This document shows, piece by piece, positions 35,589 through 43,559 of a DNA stretch of 64,000 bases (the stretch's first letter is position 1; each line of letters starts with the position of its first letter). Below the pieces are notes generated by a model. That model had not been told where the DNA came from. It did no database searches and saw only the letters and a list, made by a program, of their open reading frames with translations. This stretch comes from Labilithrix luteola (GTDB lineage: Bacteria > Myxococcota_A > Polyangia > Polyangiales > Polyangiaceae). Location: contig NZ_CP012333.1 in NCBI RefSeq assembly GCF_001263205.1, positions 5,061,001 to 5,125,000 on the forward strand, written 5' to 3'. Position numbers and translations under genes: made by a program.

Positions 35589-35703
35589 TTTCGGCGATTC
35601 GATTCGGCATATCGTGAGTTCGACGGCCAGCGAAATTGGAATTTCGTCTGGCCGACTTACACCCCACTCGAGCCGAGCGCCGCGTTGACGGCGCCGGACG
35701 GCC

Positions 35704-36180
35704 TCACGCCACGGGACGTCGCCAGATGATCACGTCACCGTCTTCCTCCGTCGTCCTCTCGCCCGTTCGGACGAAGCCGTTGCGCTCGAGAACGCGCTGC
35801 GAGGGAACGTTGTTCACCGATGTCTCGGCAATGACGACGGAGACGCGCCCGTCGCCCTTCGCCCAGATCACGAGCTCTTCGACGGCGCGTGACGTGATTC
35901 CTTTGCCCTCGCGACTCGGAGCGATGCCGTAGCCGATGCAGATCTCGCTACCTTCTGGCTTCCGAACGAGCGAACAGAGACCCACGATCTCGTCGTGCTC
36001 GACGATCATCCACGCAGCAGGAGCGAACGTCGGGCGAATCTCGTCGGCCAGGTTGCTCAGCATCCGAAGCACCTCGGGCGGTGCCAGCAGACTGTCCGAA
36101 ACGAGAGCGAGCCCTCGGGGTCCAACGCCGCGCAGCAGAGATTCGAAATCGGACGACGTCGCTTCGATCAGCATTCCCAT
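35704..36180 (-). CDS. GNAT-family N-acetyltransferase
   Basis: A 158-residue acetyl-CoA-dependent acetyltransferase. Motif A is YGIAPSREGKGITSRAV, where the RxGKG loop binds the pyrophosphate of acetyl-CoA. Motif B is VNNVPSQRVLERNGFV. The style is that of RimJ/RimL-like acetyltransferases acting on amino groups. Substrate not visible. Confidence 0.88.
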   Translation of the reverse strand: MGMLIEATSSDFESLLRGVGPRGLALVSDSLLAPPEVLRMLSNLADEIRPTFAPAAWMIVEHDEIVGLCSLVRKPEGSEICIGYGIAPSREGKGITSRAVEELVIWAKGDGRVSVVIAETSVNNVPSQRVLERNGFVRTGERTTEEDGDVIIWRRPVA

Positions 36181-36224
36181 GCCACCTTAGGCCGGTCCCG
36201 ATGCTGCGTCTCCGCTTTCGATCG

Positions 36225-37139
36225 TCAGCGCGTCGAGCTCGGGGTCATGCGCTGGACGATGCGCTGGGCGTTGGAGGCGAGCCTCACGGGAGTTTCGCCG
36301 ACGATGCGCGACGCCATGCGTTCGTGGGCTTCGCGAAGAAGAGGAATGCGAGCGGCGAGGGGAGCAGAGCGCCAAACGAGGTTGCTGATCATCCACGAGG
36401 GCAACTCGCGTGGGCTGCGATTCGGGAGGCCCGCGAGTCGACGGAGTTCGCGCGGTACGAGCGCGGCGGCCATCGAGCCGAACACGCGGCCTACCACGCG
36501 GAGATCGGCCGGAACGTCGCTCGAGAGCTTTGGGCGAACCACGAAGTCGATGGTCTCGGCCGCTTCCGCCGAGAGGCAGAGCTGCGGCCTTACTCTCGCG
36601 AAGTAGCGTCGATACTCCGCCGTCGAACGAGGAATCATGTCGGAAGGAATTCCGATGAGCTCGGCGGCGACCGCCTGCTCGGCGAGGTAGCGATCCCGTT
36701 GTTCGAGCGTGAGGTGGCCGGCATACGCGCGGTAGGCGGCGAGGAACGAGTGGATTTCGACGCAGTGGACCCAGAGCATCGTCTCCGGATCGTTGGCCGA
36801 GAACGGCTTGCGCGTCACCGGATCGACGCCACGCACGCGTTCGTGCAGAGCCTTCACGCGCGCCACGGCGGCGAGCGCCGCGTTGCGATCACCGAAGACG
36901 AGAGCCGCGACGTAAGCGGACGTCCCGCGCAGGCGTTTCATCGGATTGCGTCGGAAGTCGGAATACTGGGCAACACCCGCCATGGCGAGCGGGTGGAGGG
37001 CCTGGACGATGAGCGCGCGCATTCCGCCGACGAGCGCGACCGGATGCCCGACGACCTTCCATGAAACGCTGTCGGGCGCGAAGAAACCGTCTCGCGAGGC
37101 GCGGTTGTTGGCAGCCGAGCAGTCGTCGCGAGCGGCCAT
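36225..37139 (-). CDS. MpaB/DUF2236-family oxygenase-like protein
   Basis: A 304-residue helical protein of the DUF2236 (oxygenase MpaB, latex-clearing-like) family. Key segments are FAPDSVSWKVVGHPVALVGG, MRALIVQALHPLAMAGV, MLWVHCVEIHSFL and the downstream YLAEQAVAAELIGIP. His residues in LHPLA and WVHCVEIHS are candidate heme or metal ligands of the family. Reaction in this organism unknown. Confidence 0.82.
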   Translation of the reverse strand: MAARDDCSAANNRASRDGFFAPDSVSWKVVGHPVALVGGMRALIVQALHPLAMAGVAQYSDFRRNPMKRLRGTSAYVAALVFGDRNAALAAVARVKALHERVRGVDPVTRKPFSANDPETMLWVHCVEIHSFLAAYRAYAGHLTLEQRDRYLAEQAVAAELIGIPSDMIPRSTAEYRRYFARVRPQLCLSAEAAETIDFVVRPKLSSDVPADLRVVGRVFGSMAAALVPRELRRLAGLPNRSPRELPSWMISNLVWRSAPLAARIPLLREAHERMASRIVGETPVRLASNAQRIVQRMTPSSTR

Positions 37140-37262
37140 GACTGGATCGTATCGCCATCTGCTGGACTGGCCAGTGCGTCGTGCGGGGTCTCAAAACGTC
37201 ACGCGAACCGGGATTCCGCTGCGATCGTTGATCTTCGGGTCGATGCCGAGCTGGTGCGTTGC

Positions 37263-37679
37263 CTAGCGGTTCGGGCGACGGCCCCAGGCGACGAAGGCGG
37301 AGAGGGCGACGAGGAACACGTTGAAGGGCGTGTTGGCTGCCTCGCCGCGAGAGACGTGAAAGGCAACCGCGCAGAGCTGCAAGGCCGCGCAGCCGATCGC
37401 CGCGAGCGTGGTGAGACCCGGCTTGATGCGTGTGAGCGACGGCAACAGCACGCCGAGCCCGCCGCATAGATCGATCACCGCCGTGAAGTAGAGGAACGCT
37501 GGGGCGACCTGGCCGGCCCACGGGATCATCGATGCGAGTTTTGGAATCGGGGTGAGGAACTTCCAAAACGCCGTTCCGACGAACGTGAGCGCCAAAAGCG
37601 CCTGCACGATCCACAGGCCGACGTTCAGAGCCTTCGACGGCTTTTCGCCGCTGGCCGTGTGAGCTGTCGTGAGAGTCAT
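37263..37679 (-). CDS. DoxX-family membrane protein
   Basis: A 138-residue inner-membrane protein with four hydrophobic segments (22-42, 55-80, 88-105, 115-132) and the DoxX-like TFVGTAFWKF and IDLCGGLGVLLP. It is divergent from an HxlR regulator 103 nt away, a pairing seen often in bacteria, and is probably controlled by it. Role unknown; related proteins act in redox or stress responses. Confidence 0.85.
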   Translation of the reverse strand: MTLTTAHTASGEKPSKALNVGLWIVQALLALTFVGTAFWKFLTPIPKLASMIPWAGQVAPAFLYFTAVIDLCGGLGVLLPSLTRIKPGLTTLAAIGCAALQLCAVAFHVSRGEAANTPFNVFLVALSAFVAWGRRPNR

Positions 37680-37781
37680 GCGCTCCTTGGTTCGTTCGAG
37701 TGTCGCGCGAGTAGTCCCAGTAGTTGCGAAACGTGACCAGGGCTATCTTGCGTACTGCGCGTCGCGCCACAAGGAGGCACA

Positions 37782-38177
37782 TTGAAGTTACTAGGTGACG
37801 GAAAGATGACCACGCGCTTCGACAGCGATTGCGTGGCAACGCGCGAGATCCTGAGCCTCGTCGGCGACAAGTGGAGCGTGCTGGTGATCGTCAATCTCGG
37901 CCAAGGCACGTTGCGCTTCAGTGACATGAAGCGCGCCATCGAGGGGATCTCGCAGCGGATGCTGACGCTCACCCTCCGTGGTCTCGAGCGCGACGGGCTC
38001 GTGAAACGCACGGTCTATCCGACCGTTCCTGCCCGCGTCGAATACGAGCTTACCGCCATGGGGCGAACGCTGCTCGAGCCAGTGACCGCGCTCGCCGTAT
38101 GGGCACAGCGTCACCGCGCTCAGATTCAACGCGCGCGAGAGTCGTTCGCGCGCACGCAAAAGGCGTCGGCGGAGTAG
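37782..38177 (+). CDS. HxlR-family transcriptional regulator
   Basis: A 131-residue winged-helix regulator: CVATREILSLVGDKWSVLVI, LRFSDMKRAIEGISQRMLT, LRGLERDGLVKRTVYPT, PARVEYELTAMGRTLLEPV. An N-terminal Cys (in DSDC) stands where redox- or quinone-sensing members have theirs. Start TTG 37782 is set by AAGGAGG 4 nt upstream; an ATG at 37806 is the alternative. The shared spacer with the DoxX gene contains AGTA/TACT half sites (CAGTAGTTGCG and TTGCGTACTG) that could be its operator. Confidence 0.9.
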   Translation: MKLLGDGKMTTRFDSDCVATREILSLVGDKWSVLVIVNLGQGTLRFSDMKRAIEGISQRMLTLTLRGLERDGLVKRTVYPTVPARVEYELTAMGRTLLEPVTALAVWAQRHRAQIQRARESFARTQKASAE

Positions 38178-38180
38178 GCG

Positions 38181-39041
38181 TCACTCGACGGAGAGGCGCA
38201 CGTTGTCGAACCATACTTCGGTATTCGACGGGCACACGCCGATGAGAGGCCCGATGGCCAGCGTTGCGCCCTGAGCCGTCAGCTCTTTGACGACCGCCGA
38301 GTCGCGCGAAGCAACGGGGACGTCATCGAACGAGACGTCGAAATGGGGCGGGGAAATGGTCATATCGATCGCCACCTTCGTCCACCTCCCGGTCAGGAGA
38401 TAGCGGGAAAAAGGAGGGCCTTGGCCAAGCCCGACCTGCTGGCCCACCGGCGGATTCCAGATCTCCGAGTAGTCGGACACCGAATCGGCGTGGGACAAAC
38501 CAACTTGCCAGGAACCGCCCGTATCCGACGCCGAGTTCGCGGTCAGATGAACGTACGAGAAGCGGGAACTGACCAGGTCGACCTTGGTCATGAATTCGGC
38601 GTGCACCTTGTTGATGGGCCTCGATGCGGAGATCGTCTTCGAGAGCTCGGCTCGACCGAGACAATCGTTGGTCGCGCTCGGTTCCACGGTGGCGCGAAGT
38701 GCGCCCGGTGCAGATGGCGTCCCCGGGGCGTTCGCAATGACTTCGAGGCCCGCCTTCCCGTTGATGTCGGGGGGCCCATTCCAGTCGAACGAAGCTGGAT
38801 TGCCCTCGTCGAAGCTGGCGCAGAACGCGGTCGCGACAGGAGGACCCGAGCAAAACGGCCCGCTCGTCGTTCCGTCCGCCGCGTCCCCGCCGCCATCGGC
38901 GGGGCTTGCGACGTCCGATGAGTCCGCCGAAGCGTCGGAGCCGCTACTCTCCGGAACGTTCGATTCACTCGTGCCGAAGCTCGAACACGCGACCACGATC
39001 GCTCCGGAGGTCACGACGGCAAGAACGGTGCGCATCTCCAC
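38181..39041 (-). CDS. Lipoprotein with concanavalin/LamG-like C-terminal domain
   Basis: A 286-residue lipoprotein. A signal ends in VVACSS, then an acidic Ser/Asp/Ala/Gly linker to about residue 60. The rest begins GPFCSGPPVATAFCASFDEG and runs as beta strands ending EVWFDNVRLSVE, the usual closing strand of LamG/jelly-roll carbohydrate-binding folds. Possibly polysaccharide binding at the cell surface. The start is GTG 39041 or ATG 39035. Confidence 0.7.
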   Translation of the reverse strand: MEMRTVLAVVTSGAIVVACSSFGTSESNVPESSGSDASADSSDVASPADGGGDAADGTTSGPFCSGPPVATAFCASFDEGNPASFDWNGPPDINGKAGLEVIANAPGTPSAPGALRATVEPSATNDCLGRAELSKTISASRPINKVHAEFMTKVDLVSSRFSYVHLTANSASDTGGSWQVGLSHADSVSDYSEIWNPPVGQQVGLGQGPPFSRYLLTGRWTKVAIDMTISPPHFDVSFDDVPVASRDSAVVKELTAQGATLAIGPLIGVCPSNTEVWFDNVRLSVE

Positions 39042-39145
39042 ATTCTACGCCGAAAAGCCCAGCCGTGCGGCTCCGCTTTTTCCTGGCGCCACGCCGCATG
39101 CCGCGATGGCGACGGATGCGAGGTCGGACTACGTAGGGCAACGCC

Positions 39146-40129
39146 ATGACGATTCTCGTGACGGGCAGCGCTGGGCATCTCGGAGAGGCCATCATGCGGA
39201 GCCTCCGTGCGTCTGCGCGGAGCTGCGTCGGTATCGACATCAAAGCGTCGGCATTCACCGACCACGTCGGCTCGATCACCGATCGGGACTTCGTTCGAGA
39301 GCAGCTGCGTGGGGTTCGCACGGTTCTCCATACGGCCACCCTGCACAAGCCTCACGTCGCAACGCACTCTCGGCAGGCGTTCGTCGACACCAACGTCACC
39401 GGAACGCTCAACCTTCTCGAAGAGGCGACTTCGGCGGGCGTCGACTCGTTCGTCTTCACGAGCACGACGAGCGCGTTCGGCTCGGCGCTCACTCCGGCCG
39501 CGGGTGAGCCTGCAGCGTGGGTGACGGAGGACGTCACTCCCATTCCGAAGAACATCTACGGCGTGACCAAGGTGTCGGCCGAGAGCCTCTGCGAGCTGTT
39601 TCATCGCAAAGAGAGACTGCCCATTCTCGTTCTTCGGACTTCGCGATTCTTCCCCGAGGCCGACGACGATGCAGCCGTTCGCGACCGCTACGAGCTCGCC
39701 AACGCGCAGGCAAACGAGCTGCTCTATCGACGTGTGGATATCGAAGACGTCGTCAGTGCGCACCTGCTCGCCATCGAGAAGGCGAAGGCCATCGGCTTTC
39801 GTCGCTACATCATCTCTGCCACGACGCCCTTCACGCGCGACGATGTCGCCGAGCTTCGACGCGATGCCGTGTCGGTCGTTCATCGCCTGTTTCCCGAGAG
39901 CGCGTCACTCTATGCGTCGCGCGGTTGGAAGCTCCTTCCCGAGCTCGATCGCGTCTATGTGAATGCGCTCGCCCGCAACGAGCTCGGTTGGCGCCCCAAG
40001 GCCGACTTCCAGCACGTGCTCGATTCCCTCCGAGCGGAAAAAGACTTCCGAAGCGCGCTCGCGCGTGACGTGGGCAGCAAGGGCTACCACGCGACGACCT
40101 TCGACGACGGCCCCTATCCCGTGGCCTAA
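39146..40129 (+). CDS. NAD(P)-dependent epimerase/dehydratase (extended SDR)
   Basis: A 327-residue extended short-chain dehydrogenase. The nucleotide-binding motif is LVTGSAGHLG at the N-terminus, the catalytic pair is in YGVTKVSAE, and LHTATLHKPH and VDTNVTGTLNLLEEA match the nucleoside-diphosphate-sugar epimerase fold. RTSRFFPE lies in the substrate-domain region. Substrate unknown. It stands alone between a divergent lipoprotein and a palindromic element. Confidence 0.88.
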   Translation: MTILVTGSAGHLGEAIMRSLRASARSCVGIDIKASAFTDHVGSITDRDFVREQLRGVRTVLHTATLHKPHVATHSRQAFVDTNVTGTLNLLEEATSAGVDSFVFTSTTSAFGSALTPAAGEPAAWVTEDVTPIPKNIYGVTKVSAESLCELFHRKERLPILVLRTSRFFPEADDDAAVRDRYELANAQANELLYRRVDIEDVVSAHLLAIEKAKAIGFRRYIISATTPFTRDDVAELRRDAVSVVHRLFPESASLYASRGWKLLPELDRVYVNALARNELGWRPKADFQHVLDSLRAEKDFRSALARDVGSKGYHATTFDDGPYPVA

Positions 40130-40136
40130 CTCGAAC

Positions 40137-40371
40137 GCCGTTCGGATAGGCAGAATTTCACAGGAAGGTCGGAAGATCGGAAGGTTTTGTTATCGCCCCG
40201 CGCAAAGCGCCGAACTGCGATTGCTGGGAATTGAATGCCCCGATGCCCGACGCGGCGTCTCACGATTTGCCCGCTCTCCGCCTCAAAAACTTCCGCCCTT
40301 CCGCCCTTCCTGTGAAGAATTTCGGGGCGAATCCATCGGTGTTTTGACGGATGTCCGTTTATCCGAACGGC
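40137..40371. repeat. 235-bp palindromic element (MITE-like or large hairpin)
   Basis: The outer arms are perfect 12-bp inverted repeats, GCCGTTCGGATA at 40137-40148 and its complement at 40360-40371. Inside them a second inverted pair matches at 29 of 33 positions; its left arm starts TTCACAGGAAGG at 40157 and its right arm ends at 40316. Each inner arm contains a repeated CGGAAG. The right side has an extra 30 or so nt between its inner and outer arms. It is non-coding, between the epimerase stop and the sulfur-transport operon. It could be a mobile miniature element or a structured RNA. Confidence 0.7.
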
Positions 40372-40613
40372 ATTGGGCCTGGCTAGCTAGAGCTCGTTCC
40401 TCTTCCCGAGCCGTGTCGGCTCCGGCACTCTTCCGCACGCACGGTTCGACGTCTCTCCGGTTGAGGTTTTCCCAGAAGCGGTCGCCGGTGAGGGGCACGC
40501 GGACGGGAGAGGATTCGCGGCGTCCTCTTTTCTTCTGGAGCTGCGAATCCTTTTCCGTTTTCCCGGCTCTTACCGGGCCTCATGCGAATCGGTCGTTCTC
40601 TCCGAGGTAGGCG
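40372..40613. other. Leader of the sulfur-transport operon
   Basis: About 240 nt that should contain the operon promoter. A small hairpin CCCGG-CTCTTA-CCGGG lies about 40 nt before the start codon. No gene seen. Confidence 0.4.
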
Positions 40614-41798
40614 ATGATCGCGCTTGCCGTTGGGCTCTCCCTCGTCGTCGGGCTCGTGCTCGGGCTGCTCGGCGGTGGGGGCTCGATCCTCATGTTGCCG
40701 ATCCTCGTCTACGCGGCTGAGCTTCCGCCGGCACAGGCGATCACCCTCTCGCTGCTCGTGGTCGGGGCAACCAGCCTGGCGGCGCTCGTTCCGCATGCGC
40801 GCATGGGACGCGTGCGCCTTCGACCAGGGCTGCTCTTCGGCATGGCAGGGATGGTGGGCGCCTATGGAGGCAGTCGTCTCGGAGCGCACGTTCCTGCGGG
40901 CGTGCTTCTCGCGTCGTTCGGCGCTCTCTCCCTGGCAACCGCCGTCGCCATGCTCCGCCGCAAGTCGACTGCGCCCGAGGTCCCTGCCAAGGCGCTGAAC
41001 GCGCCTCGAGCCGTTCTTCAGGGGCTCGCCGTCGGGGCAGTCTCCGGATTGGTCGGTGCGGGCGGGGGCTTCCTCGTCGTGCCCGCGCTCGTTCTCTTCG
41101 GCGGGCTCGGCATGGGAGAAGCGATTGGTACGTCCTTGCTCGTCATCGCGATGCAGTCCGGAGCGGGATTTCTCACGCATCTGGCGAGCGTGGAATTGGA
41201 CTGGGGGCTCGCGTTGGCAACGACGGCGTCGGCGGTGACGGGCAGCGTCGCGGGCGCGAAGGCCTCGGCAAAGGTGCCTCACGATGCACTTCGACGCGCG
41301 TTCGCCTGGCTCGTCTTGGTCCTCGGCCTTTTCATGGTCGCCAAGCAAGTTCCGGCGAGCATGTGGCACTTCTTCATGCGTCCCGTGATCCGTCCGCTGA
41401 CCGGTGGCGTGACGATCGGGGCAGCGGCAGCGCTCTTGTGGCTCGCGCAAGGGCGAGTGGCAGGGATCAGCGGTATTGCAGGCGGCCTCGTGCGGGCCAA
41501 ACCGGGAACGCGCGTCTGGCGCATCGCGTTCTTGCTCGGACTGCTCGCCGGCGGCGCCCTCGCGTACCGTCTCTTGCCGGAGATGTTCGGCGCGTCGCCG
41601 CGGACGCTCGGGATGACCTTGGTGGCCGGATTGCTCGTCGGCGTGGGGACCACGCTGGCGAACGGTTGCACGAGTGGTCATGGAGTCTGCGGGAACGCGC
41701 GACTCTCGAAGCGCTCGCTCGTCGCCACGGCGTCGTTCATGGCCGCTGGTGCCATTGTCGTCTATGTGGCGCGACACGTCGTCGGAGGTGGCTCGTGA
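40614..41798 (+). CDS. TauE/SafE-YeeE fusion transporter for sulfur compounds
   Basis: A 394-residue inner-membrane protein made of two parts. Residues 1-245 are a TauE/SafE exporter (GLLGGGGSILMLPILVYAAE, then GLVGAGGGFLVVPALVLF, the duplicated half-motifs). Residues about 258-394 are a YeeE/YedE sulfur-transport half (GVTIGAAAALLWLAQGRVAG, then LANGCTSGHGVCGNARLSKR), whose conserved Cys take part in thiosulfate handling in YeeE/TsuA. The next gene supplies the matching second YeeE half and overlaps by 4 nt (GTGA). Likely substrates are thiosulfate, sulfite or sulfane sulfur. Confidence 0.88.
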   Translation: MIALAVGLSLVVGLVLGLLGGGGSILMLPILVYAAELPPAQAITLSLLVVGATSLAALVPHARMGRVRLRPGLLFGMAGMVGAYGGSRLGAHVPAGVLLASFGALSLATAVAMLRRKSTAPEVPAKALNAPRAVLQGLAVGAVSGLVGAGGGFLVVPALVLFGGLGMGEAIGTSLLVIAMQSGAGFLTHLASVELDWGLALATTASAVTGSVAGAKASAKVPHDALRRAFAWLVLVLGLFMVAKQVPASMWHFFMRPVIRPLTGGVTIGAAAALLWLAQGRVAGISGIAGGLVRAKPGTRVWRIAFLLGLLAGGALAYRLLPEMFGASPRTLGMTLVAGLLVGVGTTLANGCTSGHGVCGNARLSKRSLVATASFMAAGAIVVYVARHVVGGGS

Positions 41799-42220
41799 TC
41801 GCTCTTCTCGTGCCGTTCCTTTCGGGGGCGCTGTTCGCGGTGGGGCTCGCGCTCGCGGGGATGACGTCGCCGCATCGCGTGATTGGCTTCCTCGACGTAG
41901 CGGGGCATTGGGATCCATCGCTTGCGTTCGTCATGATCGGCGCGATCGGTGTTTACGCCACGGCGTTCTGGCTCGGTCGGCGTCGCATGACGAAGCCGGC
42001 GCTTGCCGAAGGCTTCCCGACGTTGCCGCAAGGCGCCATCGACGTGCGGCTCGTCGCCGGCTCGTTGATCTTCGGCGCGGGGTGGGGAATGGCTGGATAT
42101 TGCCCGGGCCCCGCTATCGTCTCTGCGGCTTCGGGAGCGGGTCAGGCGATTGCATTCTGCGCGGCAATGGCTACGGGTTTCGTGATCGTGAGAGTTCTCG
42201 ATTCACGAAAGGCCGAATGA
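41795..42220 (+). CDS. YeeE/YedE-family membrane protein (second half)
   Basis: A 141-residue membrane protein with about four segments. It has LAGMTSPHRVIGFLDVAGHW and GAGWGMAGYCPGPAIVSAAS, both hallmarks of the C-terminal YeeE/YedE half with its conserved Cys. The GTG start at 41795 overlaps the upstream stop (GTGA) and its own stop overlaps the next gene (ATGA), so three genes are translationally coupled. It probably pairs with the YeeE part of the upstream fusion to form one thiosulfate-type permease. Confidence 0.88.
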   Translation: MIALLVPFLSGALFAVGLALAGMTSPHRVIGFLDVAGHWDPSLAFVMIGAIGVYATAFWLGRRRMTKPALAEGFPTLPQGAIDVRLVAGSLIFGAGWGMAGYCPGPAIVSAASGAGQAIAFCAAMATGFVIVRVLDSRKAE

Positions 42221-43062
42221 GCGAGTCCAGGCATTCCAGCGCGGAGCTGCTCGAGAGCGCGAGGGCGGGCGACAAGCAGGCTCTGGAGGAGCTTCTCGCG
42301 CGTCATCAATCCCAGATCTATCGCTTCGGCATGAAGATGTGTCGAGACCCGGAGGACGCGAAAGACGTCCTCCAAGACACACTCGTGGCCATGGCGCGTG
42401 GCCTTCGGGACTTCCAGGGAGCCTCGTCGCTTTCGACGTGGCTCTATTCCGTGGCGCGGAGCTTCTGCCTCAAGAAGCGTCGCAAGAGCAAGCATGCCCC
42501 CTCGTCGTCGCCGCGATCGCTCGAGTCCGATTCCTCACCGGCGGCGAGCGTGGTCGACGAGGGCAAGCTGCCCGACGAGGTCCTGGCGAGCAAGCAGGTG
42601 GAACAGGCGCTCGAGGAGGCCATCGCAGAGCTCGAGCCGTCGTATCGAGAAGTGCTCGTCCTGCGCGACGTCGAAGGGCTTCGCGCCGCGGAGGTGGCGG
42701 AGATCTTGGGGATCGGCATTCCGGCCGTGAAGAGCCGCCTGCATCGTGCTCGGCTCGCGCTGCGCGCGCGTGTGGCTCCGAGCCTTGGAATCTCTCCGCA
42801 AGCAACGAGCCCCACACCGGCGTGCCCGGACGTGCTCGAGCTCTTTTCGCATCATCTGGAGGGCGAGATCAGCGCCGACGTTTGTGCGCGGATGGAACGG
42901 CACGTCGAGGCTTGCGAACGATGTCGAACGGCCTGCGACTCCCTCAAACGCACGCTCTCGCTTTGTCGCTCGTCGGCCACGACCAACGTTCCGCGCCACG
43001 TGCAGGAGTCCGTTCGGCGAGCCCTCGACGAAGTCCTCGCAGGACAGGCCACGCCTCGCTGA
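42217..43062 (+). CDS. ECF sigma factor with fused zinc-finger (zf-HC2) C-terminal domain
   Basis: A 281-residue sigma-70 family protein. Region 2 is at 15-85 (LLARHQSQIYRFGMKMCRDP, EDAKDVLQDTLVAMA, FQGASSLSTWLYSVARSFCL), region 4 at 125-180 (EPSYREVLVLRDVEGLRAAE, ILGIGIPAVKSRLHRARLAL). After region 4, residues 200-245 hold CPDVLELFSHHLEGEIS and MERHVEACERCRTAC, an HxxxCxxC zinc site as in ZAS anti-sigma domains. The sigma factor may thus carry its own redox- or metal-sensing inhibitor. Its ATG overlaps the transporter stop (ATGA). Confidence 0.9.
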   Translation: MSESRHSSAELLESARAGDKQALEELLARHQSQIYRFGMKMCRDPEDAKDVLQDTLVAMARGLRDFQGASSLSTWLYSVARSFCLKKRRKSKHAPSSSPRSLESDSSPAASVVDEGKLPDEVLASKQVEQALEEAIAELEPSYREVLVLRDVEGLRAAEVAEILGIGIPAVKSRLHRARLALRARVAPSLGISPQATSPTPACPDVLELFSHHLEGEISADVCARMERHVEACERCRTACDSLKRTLSLCRSSATTNVPRHVQESVRRALDEVLAGQATPR

Positions 43063-43098
43063 CATTGCCCGCCGTACAGTCGAGGTGACGTCGTCTCT

Positions 43099-43115
43099 CT
43101 CGAGCGGAGCTCGAG
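43099..43115 (+). terminator. Short GC-rich hairpin after the sulfur/sigma operon
   Basis: A perfect 7-bp stem CTCGAGC/GCTCGAG with a GGA loop, 37 nt after the sigma-gene stop. No T-tract. A modest terminator candidate. Confidence 0.4.
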
Positions 43116-43559
43116 CATACTGGCGCAGTCGATACCCGACGACTCCGCGCCCGTGAAACTTCCAATCCGCCGGTGATCCCGAGGCCACGTCGGCTCGACG
43201 TCTTGTTGGCGAACGTCTGCGCGAAGTCGCCTGGTATTGGCGATTCGAAGCGGGCCGCAGATGCATCGAATAGCTGCTCGCTGCGGGCTTCCAGGTGATT
43301 CCATCGCGTGCGGGAAGACCGTGCGTCGCCGCATTCGAACCGGTCATGTGCGCGCGTGGACGTGTGAATGCCCCAATTCTTCGTGCTCGCGCTTTGAGCG
43401 ACGCAGGGGGCACCCGTACTGTTGCTCGCACGTTGACCGTCTCGTGACGTAACGCCGCCGAGTACGATGACTCGGCGCGCTCGCCAGTGGCCAAGTCGGG
43501 TCGCGCGCAGGCAGTGCGTTCATCGTCCGTCCACCCGTGCGGTCAGGTCAGGAACAAGG
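43116..43559. other. Intergenic region upstream of the GH5 gene
   Basis: About 440 nt without a convincing gene. The only open frames are short and lack ribosome-binding sites. It should contain the GH5 promoter. Confidence 0.45.
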
